Assembly (NCBI GenBank): GCA_018669795.1
Contig: JABHSQ010000001.1
Coordinates: 1-64,000, forward strand
Direction of reading: 5' to 3'
Length of the DNA stretch: 64,000 bases
Source: Flavobacteriaceae bacterium
GTDB taxonomy: Bacteria > Bacteroidota > Bacteroidia > Flavobacteriales > Flavobacteriaceae
In this document: positions 1 through 8,015 of the stretch, in pieces
Numbering within the stretch: the stretch's first letter is position 1
Layout: every line of letters starts with the position of its first letter
Translations under genes and position numbers: made by a program
Notes under the pieces: model-generated
The model's input: only the letters and a program-made list of their open reading frames with translations
Databases searched by the model: none
Told to the model about the DNA's origin: nothing

Positions 1-12
1 ATAACCATACTT

Positions 13-37
13 ATTTGTTTGCAAATTGCAAACAAAT
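13..37. repeat. 25-bp perfect palindrome
   Basis: Two 12-base arms (ATTTGTTTGCAA and its exact reverse complement) surround a single central A. No T-run follows on either strand, so an operator for an off-window gene is at least as likely as a terminator. The rest of 1-203 shows no gene or other motif I can support. Confidence 0.5.
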
Positions 38-203
38 ATGATAACAACAACAAATATTGGACAATATTGACAAAAATCTAATGATGCATAATCATGGAGT
101 TGTCTTAAGAATGAAGAAGAAATTTATCTTTTATCATAGAGAAAAAAGAAAATAAAAAACACATAAAGTATTGTTTGTTAGTTATTTACACTTAATATAA
201 TTC

Positions 204-234
204 ACAAAAAAACCACCCTGAAATAGAGTGGTTT
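204..234 (-). terminator. Rho-independent-type terminator after tRNA-Met
   Basis: A seven-base-pair stem (210-216 with 228-234, AAACCAC/GTGGTTT) is followed on the minus strand by a run of seven T. It lies just beyond the 3' end of the tRNA and fits as its terminator. Confidence 0.65.
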
Positions 235-240
235 ATAAAG

Positions 241-314
241 TGGTCCCACATGGGCTCGAACCATGGACCCCCTGATTATGAGTCAGGTGCTCTAACCAGC
301 TGAGCTATGGGACC
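241..314 (-). tRNA. tRNA-Met (anticodon CAT)
   Basis: The minus strand folds as a full cloverleaf: acceptor GGTCCCA, D-arm GCTC..GAGC, anticodon stem CCTGA/TCAGG around loop CTCATAA, and T-arm with GGTTCGAGCC. The anticodon is CAT and the discriminator base is A. The 3' CCA is not encoded. The sequence looks like elongator tRNA-Met, but a lysidine-modified tRNA-Ile2 also reads CAT in the gene and cannot be fully excluded by eye. Confidence 0.92.
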
Positions 315-327
315 GACATTCAGATTG

Positions 328-356
328 CAAATTTAAAACTCTTTATATATTCCGCA
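328..356 (-). promoter_or_regulatory. Bacteroidota-type promoter of tRNA-Met
   Basis: The minus strand carries TTG (354-356), 18 bases, then TAAATTTG (328-335), matching the Bacteroidota sigma consensus TTG-N19-TAnnTTTG. The predicted start is a few bases upstream of the tRNA 5' end at 314. Confidence 0.65.
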
Positions 357-369
357 AGCTATTTTATTG

Positions 370-771
370 TTATTTTCTATCTTGACATAATTCAACCAAT
401 ACACCCGCTGTAGATTTAGGATGTAAAAATACCACTAACTTGTTATCTGCGCCCTTTTTAGGGTTTTCGTTCAACACAATAAATCCCTCGTTTTTAAGTC
501 GAACTATCTCAGACTGTATGTCGTCTACTGCAAATGCAATGTGATGTACTCCTTCTCCCCTCTTTTCAATAAACTTAGCGATAGGACTGTCTGGATTCGT
601 AGCTTCTAATAATTCAATTTTACTATCCCCCGTCTTAAAAAAAGAAGTCTTTACTCCTTCGCTTTTTACTTCTTCCATTTTATAAGGGGAAGACCCTAAT
701 AAGCTGGTATAAATTTTAGTTGCGTTTTCTATATTTTTTACTGCAATCCCGATGTGCTCAATTTTTTTCAT
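370..771 (-). CDS. mce: Methylmalonyl-CoA epimerase
   Basis: Interconverts (R)- and (S)-methylmalonyl-CoA, linking propionyl-CoA metabolism to succinyl-CoA in the cytosol. The 133-residue protein is a full-length vicinal-oxygen-chelate (glyoxalase-fold) protein with two beta-alpha-beta-beta-beta halves. Likely metal ligands are His6 (EHIGIAV), the acidic residue in KIELLE (near 53), His76/77 (GVHHIAF) and the Glu in VLVELC near the C terminus. It stands alone on the minus strand, ending just after tRNA-Met. A TAnnTTTG element at 793-800 lies 22 bases upstream of its ATG. Glyoxalase family members look similar, but the length and ligand pattern favour the epimerase. Confidence 0.9.
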   Translation of the reverse strand: MKKIEHIGIAVKNIENATKIYTSLLGSSPYKMEEVKSEGVKTSFFKTGDSKIELLEATNPDSPIAKFIEKRGEGVHHIAFAVDDIQSEIVRLKNEGFIVLNENPKKGADNKLVVFLHPKSTAGVLVELCQDRK

Positions 772-792
772 AATTAATTATCTAAAACATTA

Positions 793-800
793 CAAAAATA
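793..800 (-). promoter_or_regulatory. -7 element (TATTTTTG) upstream of mce
   Basis: A minus-strand match to TAnnTTTG ends 22 bases before the mce start codon. No clear TTG -33 element lies at the expected distance, so only the -7 part is supported. Confidence 0.45.
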
Positions 801-864
801 AGAATTCTAAAGGGCTTTTTACTTTCAAACTAGCTATTTAAATGGTCATCTTTATTAAATGTAG

Positions 865-872
865 TATTTTTG
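865..872 (+). promoter_or_regulatory. -7 element (TATTTTTG) abutting the rbfA start
   Basis: An exact TAnnTTTG match ends four bases before the rbfA ATG at 877. If used, transcription would begin at or next to the start codon and give a leaderless or nearly leaderless mRNA. Confidence 0.45.
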
Positions 873-876
873 CAAT

Positions 877-1272
877 ATGAATGAAACTAATAGGCAAAAA
901 AAGATTGCAGGAGTGCTACAAAACGATTTAGCGGTAGTATTACAAAAGATGCTGCGTGAATCAGGGCAATTAGGAATTATTATTTCGGTTTCTAAAGTTA
1001 CCGTTACTACAGATCTTTCTTTATCAAAAGTATTTACCAGTGTTTTTCCGCCTGAAAAATCTGATTTAATTGTTAAAGAACTAAACGAATTAAAGCCTAA
1101 AATAAAGCATCAAATAGCACAAAAAACGAAACATCAGCTTCGGAAAATGCCAGATTTAGTATTTTACAATGATGACTCGCTAGAGTATATAAACAATTTG
1201 GAAACTGCGGTAAAAGGGAAAGAAAACCCTATTAAAGACACTGATTTATTGGATAAAAGAAAAAACTTATAA
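877..1272 (+). CDS. rbfA: 30S ribosome-binding factor A
   Basis: Assists late maturation of the 16S rRNA 5' end in the small ribosomal subunit. The 131-residue protein has the single KH-like domain of RbfA: an N-terminal helix with QNDLAVVLQ, a strand with VTVTTDLSLSKVFTSVF (about residues 40-57), and the late helix with HQLRKMPDLVFYNDDS (about 94-110). The C-terminal tail is charged and low-complexity. The following permease starts at the base after the stop codon, so the two genes are almost certainly co-transcribed and translationally coupled. Confidence 0.93.
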   Translation: MNETNRQKKIAGVLQNDLAVVLQKMLRESGQLGIIISVSKVTVTTDLSLSKVFTSVFPPEKSDLIVKELNELKPKIKHQIAQKTKHQLRKMPDLVFYNDDSLEYINNLETAVKGKENPIKDTDLLDKRKNL

Positions 1273-2472
1273 TTGAACTTTCCCCTCTACATTGCAAAAC
1301 GTTATTTGTTTTCAAAAAGCAGTAAAAATGCAATTAATATTATTTCAAAAATTGCAATTTCTGCAGTTGTAGTAGGTTCTTTTGCATTATTTATAGTATT
1401 ATCTGGGTTTTCTGGATTAAGAAGTTACAGCCTTCAATTTACCACTATTTTTGATTCAGATTTAAAAGTATATCCAGCGAATGGCAAAACATTTGCATTT
1501 TCTAAACCTTCGGAAAACAAACTGAAAAATATGGAAGGTATTGACGCTTTTTCAAAAATTATTGAAGAACGGGTGTTTCTTCAGTACCGGGGGAAAAATC
1601 ATATTGCATTAATTAAAGGGGTGGATGAAAATTTTAAAAATGTAATCCCAATTGATAGTATTTTGTTTTTAAACAAATGGCTAACACCAGATAAAGATGA
1701 GGTTGTAATTGGGCTTGGTATTTCACAAAAATTATCTATGGGTGTACTTGATTATGGTAATTTATTAGAAATATATGTCCCCAAACCTGGAACTGGACAA
1801 ATAATAAATCCAACAGATGCCTTTACAAAAAGAAAAGTTATTGCTTCTGGGATGTATAGTGTAAATCAAGAGTTGGATAATAAGTATGTATTTTCTGATA
1901 TCGAATTCGCCCGATCTTTATTAAAATTAGATACTACAAAGGTTTCTTCTTTAGAATTAAAACTAATTCCAAATGCAGATTCAAAAAATATTCGACAACA
2001 ACTAAAAGCTCTTATTGCGGATGAAATTATCATCAAAAACAGAATACAACAGAACGATGGGCTTTATAAAATGCTGAATATTGAAAACTTGTTTGTTTAC
2101 ATTTTTGTTAGCTTAATTGCTGCGATTGCTATTTTCAATATTGCAGGGACTATTATTATGACCATTCTTGAAAAAAGGGGAACTATTAATACACTTTCTT
2201 CATTTGGATTAACAATTAAAGAAATTAGAAAAATATTCTTTTACAAGGGGGTGTTAATGACTTTAATAGGATTATTAATAGGTCTTTTTTTAGGGATCAT
2301 TGCTGTTTTTCTACAACAAAAAATAGGGTTTATTCCAATTACACCTAGTTTACCTTATCCAGTAAGATTGGAACTTTTTAATGTAATTATTGTGTTTGTT
2401 ACCATTTTAGTCTTGGGTGGTTTTGCTTCAAAAATTGCAGCAACCAGAGTTTCTGAAAAACTTATCTCTTAA
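1273..2472 (+). CDS. LolC/LolE-like ABC transporter permease
   Basis: An inner-membrane permease of the MacB/FtsX/LolCE group (399 residues). One N-terminal membrane helix (about 20-45) is followed by a roughly 220-residue periplasmic region and three C-terminal helices (about 268-295, 322-350 and 370-392), the classic layout. The start is TTG, directly abutting the rbfA stop, and no in-frame ATG nearby fits the conserved N terminus (FPLYIAKRYLF). The ATPase partner is not encoded here. By family the likely role is moving lipoproteins out of the inner membrane, though the family also includes exporters with other substrates. Confidence 0.8.
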   Translation: MNFPLYIAKRYLFSKSSKNAINIISKIAISAVVVGSFALFIVLSGFSGLRSYSLQFTTIFDSDLKVYPANGKTFAFSKPSENKLKNMEGIDAFSKIIEERVFLQYRGKNHIALIKGVDENFKNVIPIDSILFLNKWLTPDKDEVVIGLGISQKLSMGVLDYGNLLEIYVPKPGTGQIINPTDAFTKRKVIASGMYSVNQELDNKYVFSDIEFARSLLKLDTTKVSSLELKLIPNADSKNIRQQLKALIADEIIIKNRIQQNDGLYKMLNIENLFVYIFVSLIAAIAIFNIAGTIIMTILEKRGTINTLSSFGLTIKEIRKIFFYKGVLMTLIGLLIGLFLGIIAVFLQQKIGFIPITPSLPYPVRLELFNVIIVFVTILVLGGFASKIAATRVSEKLIS

Positions 2473-2491
2473 TCTGATTTAACTCAGGTTA

Positions 2492-3484
2492 TTAGTCAAA
2501 CTGAAACCCTTTAAATTTTTCTGCAACCTCATCAAGTGCTTTAAAAACATCAACTGATTCATCACTCGTTACCATTTTCATTCTATATTCCTTAAAATGT
2601 GGAATGCCTCTAAAGTAATTGGTATAATGTCTTCTAGTTTCAAAAACTCCTAACTTTTCACCTTTCCAGTCAATTGCCATTTGCAAATGTCTTTTTGCTG
2701 CATAAATCCGTTCTTCCATGGTAGGTTGTCGTAGATGTTCTCCTGTTTTTAAAAAATGTTTTACTTCTCTAAAAAACCAAGGATTACCAATACTTGCTCT
2801 ACCTATCATTGCACCATCAAGCCCATAAATATCTTTCATTTCTTTAGCCTTTTCGGGCGTGTTAATATCCCCATTCCCAAAAACAGGAATATGCATTCTA
2901 GAATTGTTTTTCACTTCAGCAATGGGCGCCCAATTTGCTGCTCCCTTATACATTTGCTTTCGTGTTCTCCCATGAATGGAAATTGCTTTACATCCAACGT
3001 CTTGTAGCCTCTCGGCAACTTCAACAATTTTAATAGTATCTTCATCCCATCCTAAACGAGTTTTTACGGTAACAGGTAACGAAGTGTGTTTTACCATTGC
3101 TTCCGTTAACGAAACCATTAGGTCTATATCTTTTAAAATTCCTGCTCCGGCTCCTTTTGAAACTACTTTTTTTACAGGACAGCCAAAATTAATGTCTATA
3201 ATATCTGGTTTAGAGGCCTCCACAATCTCCACACTTCTAATCATAGATTCTAAGTTAGCTCCAAAAATTTGGATTCCTACTGGACGCTCTTTCTCGTAAA
3301 TATCCAACTTCATCACGCTTTTAGCGGCATCACGGATTAATCCTTCAGAAGAAATAAACTCGGTATATACAACGTCTGCACCTTGCTCCTTGCATAAGGC
3401 ACGAAAAGGAGGGTCACTTACGTCTTCCATTGGTGCTAATAATAAAGGAAACTCACCAAGTTCTATGGTATCAATTTTAATCAT
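2492..3484 (-). CDS. dus: tRNA-dihydrouridine synthase (DusB-like)
   Basis: An FMN-dependent enzyme that reduces specific uridines in tRNA D-loops. The roughly 330-residue TIM barrel shows LLAPMEDVSDPPFR near the N terminus, INFGCPVKKV with the catalytic cysteine, VKTRLGWD, HGRTRKQMYKG and the phosphate-binding GNGDI and IGRASIGNPWFF segments, in Dus family order. I use the ATG at 3484; a longer reading from a TTG at 3493 adds only three residues. DusB is the most likely subtype. The gene converges on the preceding permease with about 20 bases between stops. Confidence 0.9.
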   Translation of the reverse strand: MIKIDTIELGEFPLLLAPMEDVSDPPFRALCKEQGADVVYTEFISSEGLIRDAAKSVMKLDIYEKERPVGIQIFGANLESMIRSVEIVEASKPDIIDINFGCPVKKVVSKGAGAGILKDIDLMVSLTEAMVKHTSLPVTVKTRLGWDEDTIKIVEVAERLQDVGCKAISIHGRTRKQMYKGAANWAPIAEVKNNSRMHIPVFGNGDINTPEKAKEMKDIYGLDGAMIGRASIGNPWFFREVKHFLKTGEHLRQPTMEERIYAAKRHLQMAIDWKGEKLGVFETRRHYTNYFRGIPHFKEYRMKMVTSDESVDVFKALDEVAEKFKGFQFD

Positions 3485-3553
3485 AAGCTGCAAAAATAAG
3501 TAAATTAATAAGTTTCTTTTTGTTAAGAAAAACCTTTTTGAATTTTAGTAAGG

Positions 3554-3667
3554 ATGAAAAAAACAAATAGCTCTTATTTGTATTGCATTAATTTCTTCTT
3601 TTCTTTTGAACAAAATGCTGAAACTGATCGATTATTAACAGAAATATCAAAAGGAACTATTCCCTAA
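3554..3667 (+). pseudogene. Possible frameshifted remnant of a small exported-protein gene
   Basis: This lies in the 414-base gap 3494-3907. The ATG frame gives 37 codons with no recognisable protein. Dropping one A from the A7 run after the ATG yields MKKQIALICIALISSFLL, which looks like a signal peptide. A second shift in the T-rich stretch near 3600-3608 returns to the original frame, which reads FEQNAETDRLLTEISKGTIP before a stop. Two lesions in homopolymers would explain this as a decayed secreted-protein gene; chance is not excluded. The rest of the gap (3668-3860) holds nothing I can identify. Confidence 0.3.
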
Positions 3668-3874
3668 AACCAAAGGATGACAAGGGCTCTATGTTTAGAT
3701 TTGAAATTAAATGCTTGTTGCAATTCCTATGAAGAATTTCAAGTAAATAGGTGATGTATAAAAATGATATTACCTGCTCTTTTAAGACAAATTAGGTTTA
3801 TTTAAATTTATTATAAAAAAAATTATGATTAAAATGGGTTGTAATTAAGGGTTCTAGTTTGGTTCCTTTTATTC

Positions 3875-3882
3875 TATATTTG
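3875..3882 (+). promoter_or_regulatory. -7 element (TATATTTG) upstream of lepA
   Basis: An exact TAnnTTTG match lies 25 bases before the lepA ATG. A TTTG at 3858-3861 is too close (13 bases) for a standard -33 element. Confidence 0.45.
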
Positions 3883-3907
3883 CAAATGAATATTGTAGAT
3901 TTTTTAT

Positions 3908-5704
3908 ATGAAAAACATTCGTAATTTTTGCATCATAGCTCATATTGACCATGGTAAAAGTACCTTGGCAGATCGCCTTATGGACGCTACTGGTGCAGTA
4001 ACTTCTCGTGAAAAACAAAACCAGTTATTGGATTCTATGGATTTGGAACGAGAAAGAGGAATTACTATAAAAAGTCATGCGATTCAAATGGACTATCATT
4101 ATAAGGGCGAAGACTATGTATTAAACCTTATTGATACTCCTGGTCATGTGGATTTTTCATATGAAGTATCTCGATCCATTGCTGCCTGTGAAGGAGCTTT
4201 ATTGGTGGTAGATGCTGCTCAAAGTATTCAAGCACAGACCATTTCTAATTTATATTTAGCCTTAGAAAATGATTTAGAAATTATCCCTGTTTTAAATAAA
4301 GTAGACCTCCCTTCTGCAAACCCTGAATTAGTTACCGACGACATCGTTGGGTTATTAGGTTGTGATGCGGAAGATGTAATTCCAGCCAGTGCTAAAACAG
4401 GTATAGGGATTGAAGCTATTTTAAAGGCAATAATTAATAAAATTCCTGCGCCAAAAGGGGATATTAATGAGCCCTTGCAAGCTTTAATATTTGACTCTGT
4501 TTATAATCCATTTCGAGGTATTGAAACCTATTTTAAAATTTTAAACGGAGAGATTAGAAAAGGGCAGCATATTAAATTTATGGCTACGGGTAAAGATTAT
4601 TTTGCTGACGAAGTCGGTTCGCTAAAATTAAAACAAGAAATTAGAACTAGTGTAAAAGCTGGTGATGTTGGATACTTGATTACCGGTATAAAAGAAGCAA
4701 AAGAAGTAAAGGTAGGTGATACCATTACAGATTTTAAAAATCCAACCAAAAATATTATTGATGGTTTTGAAGATGTAAAACCAATGGTGTTTGCTGGTAT
4801 CTACCCTGTTGATACCGAGGAATATGAAGAGTTAAGAAACTCTATGGAAAAACTTCAATTAAATGATGCGTCTTTAGTGTTTCAACCAGAAAGCTCTGCT
4901 GCATTAGGATTTGGATTCCGTTGTGGTTTCTTAGGAATGCTTCATCTTGAAATTATTCAAGAAAGACTAGAGCGTGAGTTTAATATGACAGTTATAACAA
5001 CTGTTCCCAATGTTTCTTATCATGCATATACCAATAGAAATCCTGACACTATTTTATTGGTTAACAATCCATCCGACTTGCCAGAGCCTTCCAGCTTAAA
5101 CAGAGTGGAAGAGCCTTATATTAAGGCCTCAATTATTACAAAATCAGATTTTGTAGGGTCCATAATGTCACTTTGTATTGGTAAACGTGGGCAAATCACC
5201 AACCAAACTTATTTAACACCAGAACGGGTTGAATTGTCTTTTGATATGCCTTTAGCTGAAATTGTTTTTGATTTCTATGATCGTTTAAAAACAGTTTCAA
5301 AAGGATATGCTTCATTTGATTACCACCCAATTGGAATGCGCGTTTCTAAATTAGTAAAAGTAGATGTGTTATTAAATGCAAGTCCTGTTGATGCGCTTTC
5401 TGCATTACTTCACCAAGACAATGCCTATGATATAGGTAAAAAAATGTGTGAAAAATTACGCCAATTAATTCCACGACAACAATTTGACATCCCAATACAA
5501 GCTGCAATTGGAGCTAAAATTATTTCAAGGGAAACCGTAAAGGCACTTCGAAAAGATGTGACTGCAAAATGTTATGGAGGAGATATTTCTCGAAAACGTA
5601 AATTACTTGAAAAACAGAAAAAAGGAAAAAAACGAATGCGCCTGGTGGGGAATGTAGAAATCCCGCAAGAGGCTTTTATGGCAGTGCTTAAATTAAACGA
5701 CTAA
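3908..5704 (+). CDS. lepA: Elongation factor 4 (LepA), ribosomal GTPase
   Basis: A translational GTPase that binds the ribosome and promotes back-translocation or assembly. At 598 residues it has the normal family length. GTPase motifs are clear: G1 AHIDHGKS (residues 9-16), switch I with RERGITIK, G3 DTPGHVDF, and G4 [11 protein letters not shown]-like domains and the LepA-specific C-terminal domain follow ([20 protein letters not shown], about residues 556-575). The gene is monocistronic, converging on the ferredoxin gene with about 23 bases between. Confidence 0.97.
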   Translation: MKNIRNFCIIAHIDHGKSTLADRLMDATGAVTSREKQNQLLDSMDLERERGITIKSHAIQMDYHYKGEDYVLNLIDTPGHVDFSYEVSRSIAACEGALLVVDAAQSIQAQTISNLYLALENDLEIIPVLNKVDLPSANPELVTDDIVGLLGCDAEDVIPASAKTGIGIEAILKAIINKIPAPKGDINEPLQALIFDSVYNPFRGIETYFKILNGEIRKGQHIKFMATGKDYFADEVGSLKLKQEIRTSVKAGDVGYLITGIKEAKEVKVGDTITDFKNPTKNIIDGFEDVKPMVFAGIYPVDTEEYEELRNSMEKLQLNDASLVFQPESSAALGFGFRCGFLGMLHLEIIQERLEREFNMTVITTVPNVSYHAYTNRNPDTILLVNNPSDLPEPSSLNRVEEPYIKASIITKSDFVGSIMSLCIGKRGQITNQTYLTPERVELSFDMPLAEIVFDFYDRLKTVSKGYASFDYHPIGMRVSKLVKVDVLLNASPVDALSALLHQDNAYDIGKKMCEKLRQLIPRQQFDIPIQAAIGAKIISRETVKALRKDVTAKCYGGDISRKRKLLEKQKKGKKRMRLVGNVEIPQEAFMAVLKLND

Positions 5705-5727
5705 ATTTTATACGGATCACTATTTTT

Positions 5728-6084
5728 TTAATAGCTACTCCCATGCATCCAAACTTTCTTTTGAAGTAATGTTTCTTCAGATTCTACATGGTCCTCATCA
5801 GGGACACAACAATCAACTGGACAAACAGCTGCACATTGAGGTTCATCATGAAACCCTTTACATTCCGTACATTTATCAGTTACGATAAAGTAAAATTCCT
5901 CAGAACCCGGTTCGTTTTCGGCATTTGCATCCACCTTGCCACCGCGGGGTAACGTAACCATTCCTTTTAAAATAGTTTCGTCAGCGTATGACCATTCTTG
6001 ATCTGGCTCATAAATTGCATTGTTTGGACATTCTGCTACACAAGCGTCGCAGTTTATACATTCGTCTGTAATTTTTATTGCCAT
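5728..6084 (-). CDS. 4Fe-4S dicluster ferredoxin
   Basis: A small cytosolic electron carrier of 118 residues. The first cluster motif is CINCDACVAECP (Cys9, 12, 15 and 19). The second is spread as CTECKGFHDEPQCAAVCP, with a longer gap between its second and third cysteines, as in YfhL/Alvin-type ferredoxins. An insertion of about 50 residues rich in acidic residues separates the clusters. It lies divergent from the ferredoxin reductase-like gene 270 bases away, but no shared control element is evident. Its partner enzyme cannot be named from sequence. Confidence 0.9.
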   Translation of the reverse strand: MAIKITDECINCDACVAECPNNAIYEPDQEWSYADETILKGMVTLPRGGKVDANAENEPGSEEFYFIVTDKCTECKGFHDEPQCAAVCPVDCCVPDEDHVESEETLLQKKVWMHGSSY

Positions 6085-6353
6085 TGTTTTCTAATTATAT
6101 TAATCAGCAAAAATAAAATTTATCTTTTTATTATTATTTACAATCTTCACAAATTTATAAAAAAAATTAAAGCTTGAATGCTCTTTTGTTAAAGAGCGCA
6201 GGTTCTTTTAAAAAAATAATTATAGTTAGTACGCTAAAACCCATACTGATATCAGGTTTTAAATTATTAGAAAATACCTTTAAAAGTATAAAAAGCTTTG
6301 TAGTTTTGTGGCCTGTATATTTAGAGTCAAATAAAATTTAGACTAAAGCTAAA

Positions 6354-7406
6354 ATGATAAAAACTGATATAATCATAATTGGAGCGGGGCCAACTGGTTT
6401 GTTTACCGTATTTGAAGCGGGCTTATTAAAACTAAAATGTCATTTAATAGATGTCCTTCCTCAGCCTGGAGGCCAATGTTCTGAAATATACCCCAAAAAA
6501 CCAATTTATGATATACCAGGATTTCCCGAAATTCTTGCTGGGGATTTAACAAGAAATTTATTAGAACAGTGTAAACAATTTGAACCAGGATTTACTCTTG
6601 GGGAGAGGGCTGAAAACATTACAAAAGATGAAAATGGAATCTTTACGGTAATCACAAATAAAGGCACTCAACACCAGGCGCCAGTTGTTGCAATTGCTGG
6701 TGGGCTTGGAAGTTTTGAACCAAGAAAACCACTGCTTGAAAACATTAGCTTTTATGAGGGTAAAGGGCTTGAATACATCATTAAAGATCCTGAAATTTAT
6801 AGAAATAAACGAATAGTAATTGCTGGAGGTGGAGATTCTGCATTAGATTGGAGTATTTTTTTAGCAAATATTGCCGAAGAAGTTACGCTTATACATAGAA
6901 GAAATGAATTTAGAGGTACATTAGATTCTTTAGAAAAAGCAAGAGAACTAAATAATAAGAACAAGATAACTATTATTACTCCTGCAGAAATAACTAAACT
7001 CATCGGTAAGGAGAAACTAGAAAGCCTTATTATGACAAAAGATAAAATTGAAACAGAAATCAATATTGATCATTTCATACCTCTTTTTGGATTATCCCCT
7101 AAACTTGGTCCTATTGCAAATTGGGGCTTAGAAATAGAAAAAAATGCAATTAAGGTGGATACGTTTGATTATCAAACTAGTGTCCCGGGAGTTTTTGCAA
7201 TTGGTGATATCAACACCTATCCTGGCAAGCTAAAACTTATTTTATGCGGATTCCATGAGGCAACTCTTATGTGCCAATCAGCTTTTAAGATCATTAATCC
7301 TGGTAAAAAACATGTTTTTAGATACACCACAGTAAGTGGAATAGATGGATTTGATGGCACGAGAAAAGAAGGAAAAAAACCTGTAATTCAAGCTATTAAC
7401 AAATAA
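6354..7406 (+). CDS. Thioredoxin-reductase-like ferredoxin/flavodoxin-NADP+ reductase
   Basis: A homodimeric FAD/NAD(P)H flavoenzyme of 350 residues that passes electrons from NAD(P)H to a ferredoxin. The FAD-binding GAGPTG is at residues 10-15, PQPGGQC lies near 42, and the NAD(P)-binding GGGDSA is near 158-163. The C-terminal GVFAIGDINTYPGKLKLI segment is typical. The redox-active CxxC of true thioredoxin reductases is absent, which points to the YumC-type ferredoxin reductase group. A [2Fe-2S] ferredoxin gene follows eight bases after the stop, giving a reductase-ferredoxin operon. The hairpin at 6180-6197 lies in its 5' region. Confidence 0.88.
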   Translation: MIKTDIIIIGAGPTGLFTVFEAGLLKLKCHLIDVLPQPGGQCSEIYPKKPIYDIPGFPEILAGDLTRNLLEQCKQFEPGFTLGERAENITKDENGIFTVITNKGTQHQAPVVAIAGGLGSFEPRKPLLENISFYEGKGLEYIIKDPEIYRNKRIVIAGGGDSALDWSIFLANIAEEVTLIHRRNEFRGTLDSLEKARELNNKNKITIITPAEITKLIGKEKLESLIMTKDKIETEINIDHFIPLFGLSPKLGPIANWGLEIEKNAIKVDTFDYQTSVPGVFAIGDINTYPGKLKLILCGFHEATLMCQSAFKIINPGKKHVFRYTTVSGIDGFDGTRKEGKKPVIQAINK

Positions 7407-7414
7407 CACACATC

Positions 7415-7741
7415 ATGTCAGACATTAATATTATTATAAAAGATAGAGATGGAAATATCCATAAGGTCCTCGCTCCAACAGACATAGCAATGAACCTAAT
7501 GGAAATAATTCGTTCCTACGAATTAGCGCCTGAAGGAACAATTGGGGTTTGTGGAGGCATGGCAATGTGCGCTTCTTGTCAGTGCTATATTAATTCAAAT
7601 CATATTCTTCCTGAGCTAGGAGATGAAGAAGAAGCAATGCTGTCAGAAGCTTTTAATGTGCAAGAAAATAGCAGGCTAGGATGCCAGATTTCAATAACAA
7701 AAGAGCTAGAGGGCTTATCCTTTGAACTGGCTCCTGAATAG
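7415..7741 (+). CDS. [2Fe-2S] ferredoxin, adrenodoxin/ISC type
   Basis: A soluble one-electron carrier of 108 residues. Cluster ligands Cys46, Cys52 and Cys55 lie in CGGMAMCASC, and the fourth is Cys90 in RLGCQI; this C-x5-C-x2-C spacing is that of adrenodoxin-type proteins. It directly follows the ferredoxin reductase gene, so the pair likely delivers NADPH electrons to an oxygenase or to Fe-S assembly. No cytochrome P450 or Isc gene lies in the window, so the final acceptor is unknown. The acidic loop GDEEEAM is typical of partner-binding surfaces. Confidence 0.92.
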   Translation: MSDINIIIKDRDGNIHKVLAPTDIAMNLMEIIRSYELAPEGTIGVCGGMAMCASCQCYINSNHILPELGDEEEAMLSEAFNVQENSRLGCQISITKELEGLSFELAPE

Positions 7742-7749
7742 TCTTAATT

Positions 7750-7971
7750 TTAATTAACACACGTAGCTCCAGCAGCTTCTAAGTCAGCAATATAAATATC
7801 GTATCGGGTCCCGGTATTCTCCCCGTTTACAGAGGCGTTTCCATTGCTTTCTTCGCAAACCTGAAAAGCAATGGTCTGAGACGAATTACAGGTAGCACAG
7901 GAAACAGAGTCGTCCCCTTGGCAGGAGATAATTATAAGTAATATAACAATTGTAGGTACTATCTTTTTCAA
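7750..7971 (-). CDS. Small cysteine-containing lipoprotein, function unknown
   Basis: Encodes 73 residues with a lipoprotein signal: MKK, a hydrophobic core and lipobox IIISC, with the lipidated cysteine at position 17. The mature part of about 56 residues has four further cysteines (25, 28, 39, 71), including a CATC pair, and is rich in Asn, Ser and Gly. I recognise no family. Cysteines spaced this way may form disulfides in the periplasm or at the outer membrane. It converges on the ferredoxin gene with an eight-base gap and lies downstream of the antiporter gene on the same strand. Confidence 0.65.
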   Translation of the reverse strand: MKKIVPTIVILLIIISCQGDDSVSCATCNSSQTIAFQVCEESNGNASVNGENTGTRYDIYIADLEAAGATCVN

Positions 7972-8015
7972 TGCAGTTCGTTTTGTGTTGTAATAACGTT
8001 GTTCTGGTTTTTATG

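Noticed and set aside
2756-3299. Plus-strand open frames opposite the dihydrouridine synthase gene
   Set aside because: They are shadows of the minus-strand gene, with no start context, conservation pattern or family match.
6180-6197. Seven-bp hairpin (GCTCTTT/AAAGAGC) in the ferredoxin-reductase spacer
   Set aside because: It lies between divergent promoters and has no adjacent T-run after the stem, so it is not a terminator. I see no reason to call it an operator beyond its symmetry.
6354-7406. Calling this gene thioredoxin reductase (trxB)
   Set aside because: The redox-active CxxC between the FAD and NAD(P) halves is missing, and a ferredoxin gene follows directly, so ferredoxin reductase fits better.
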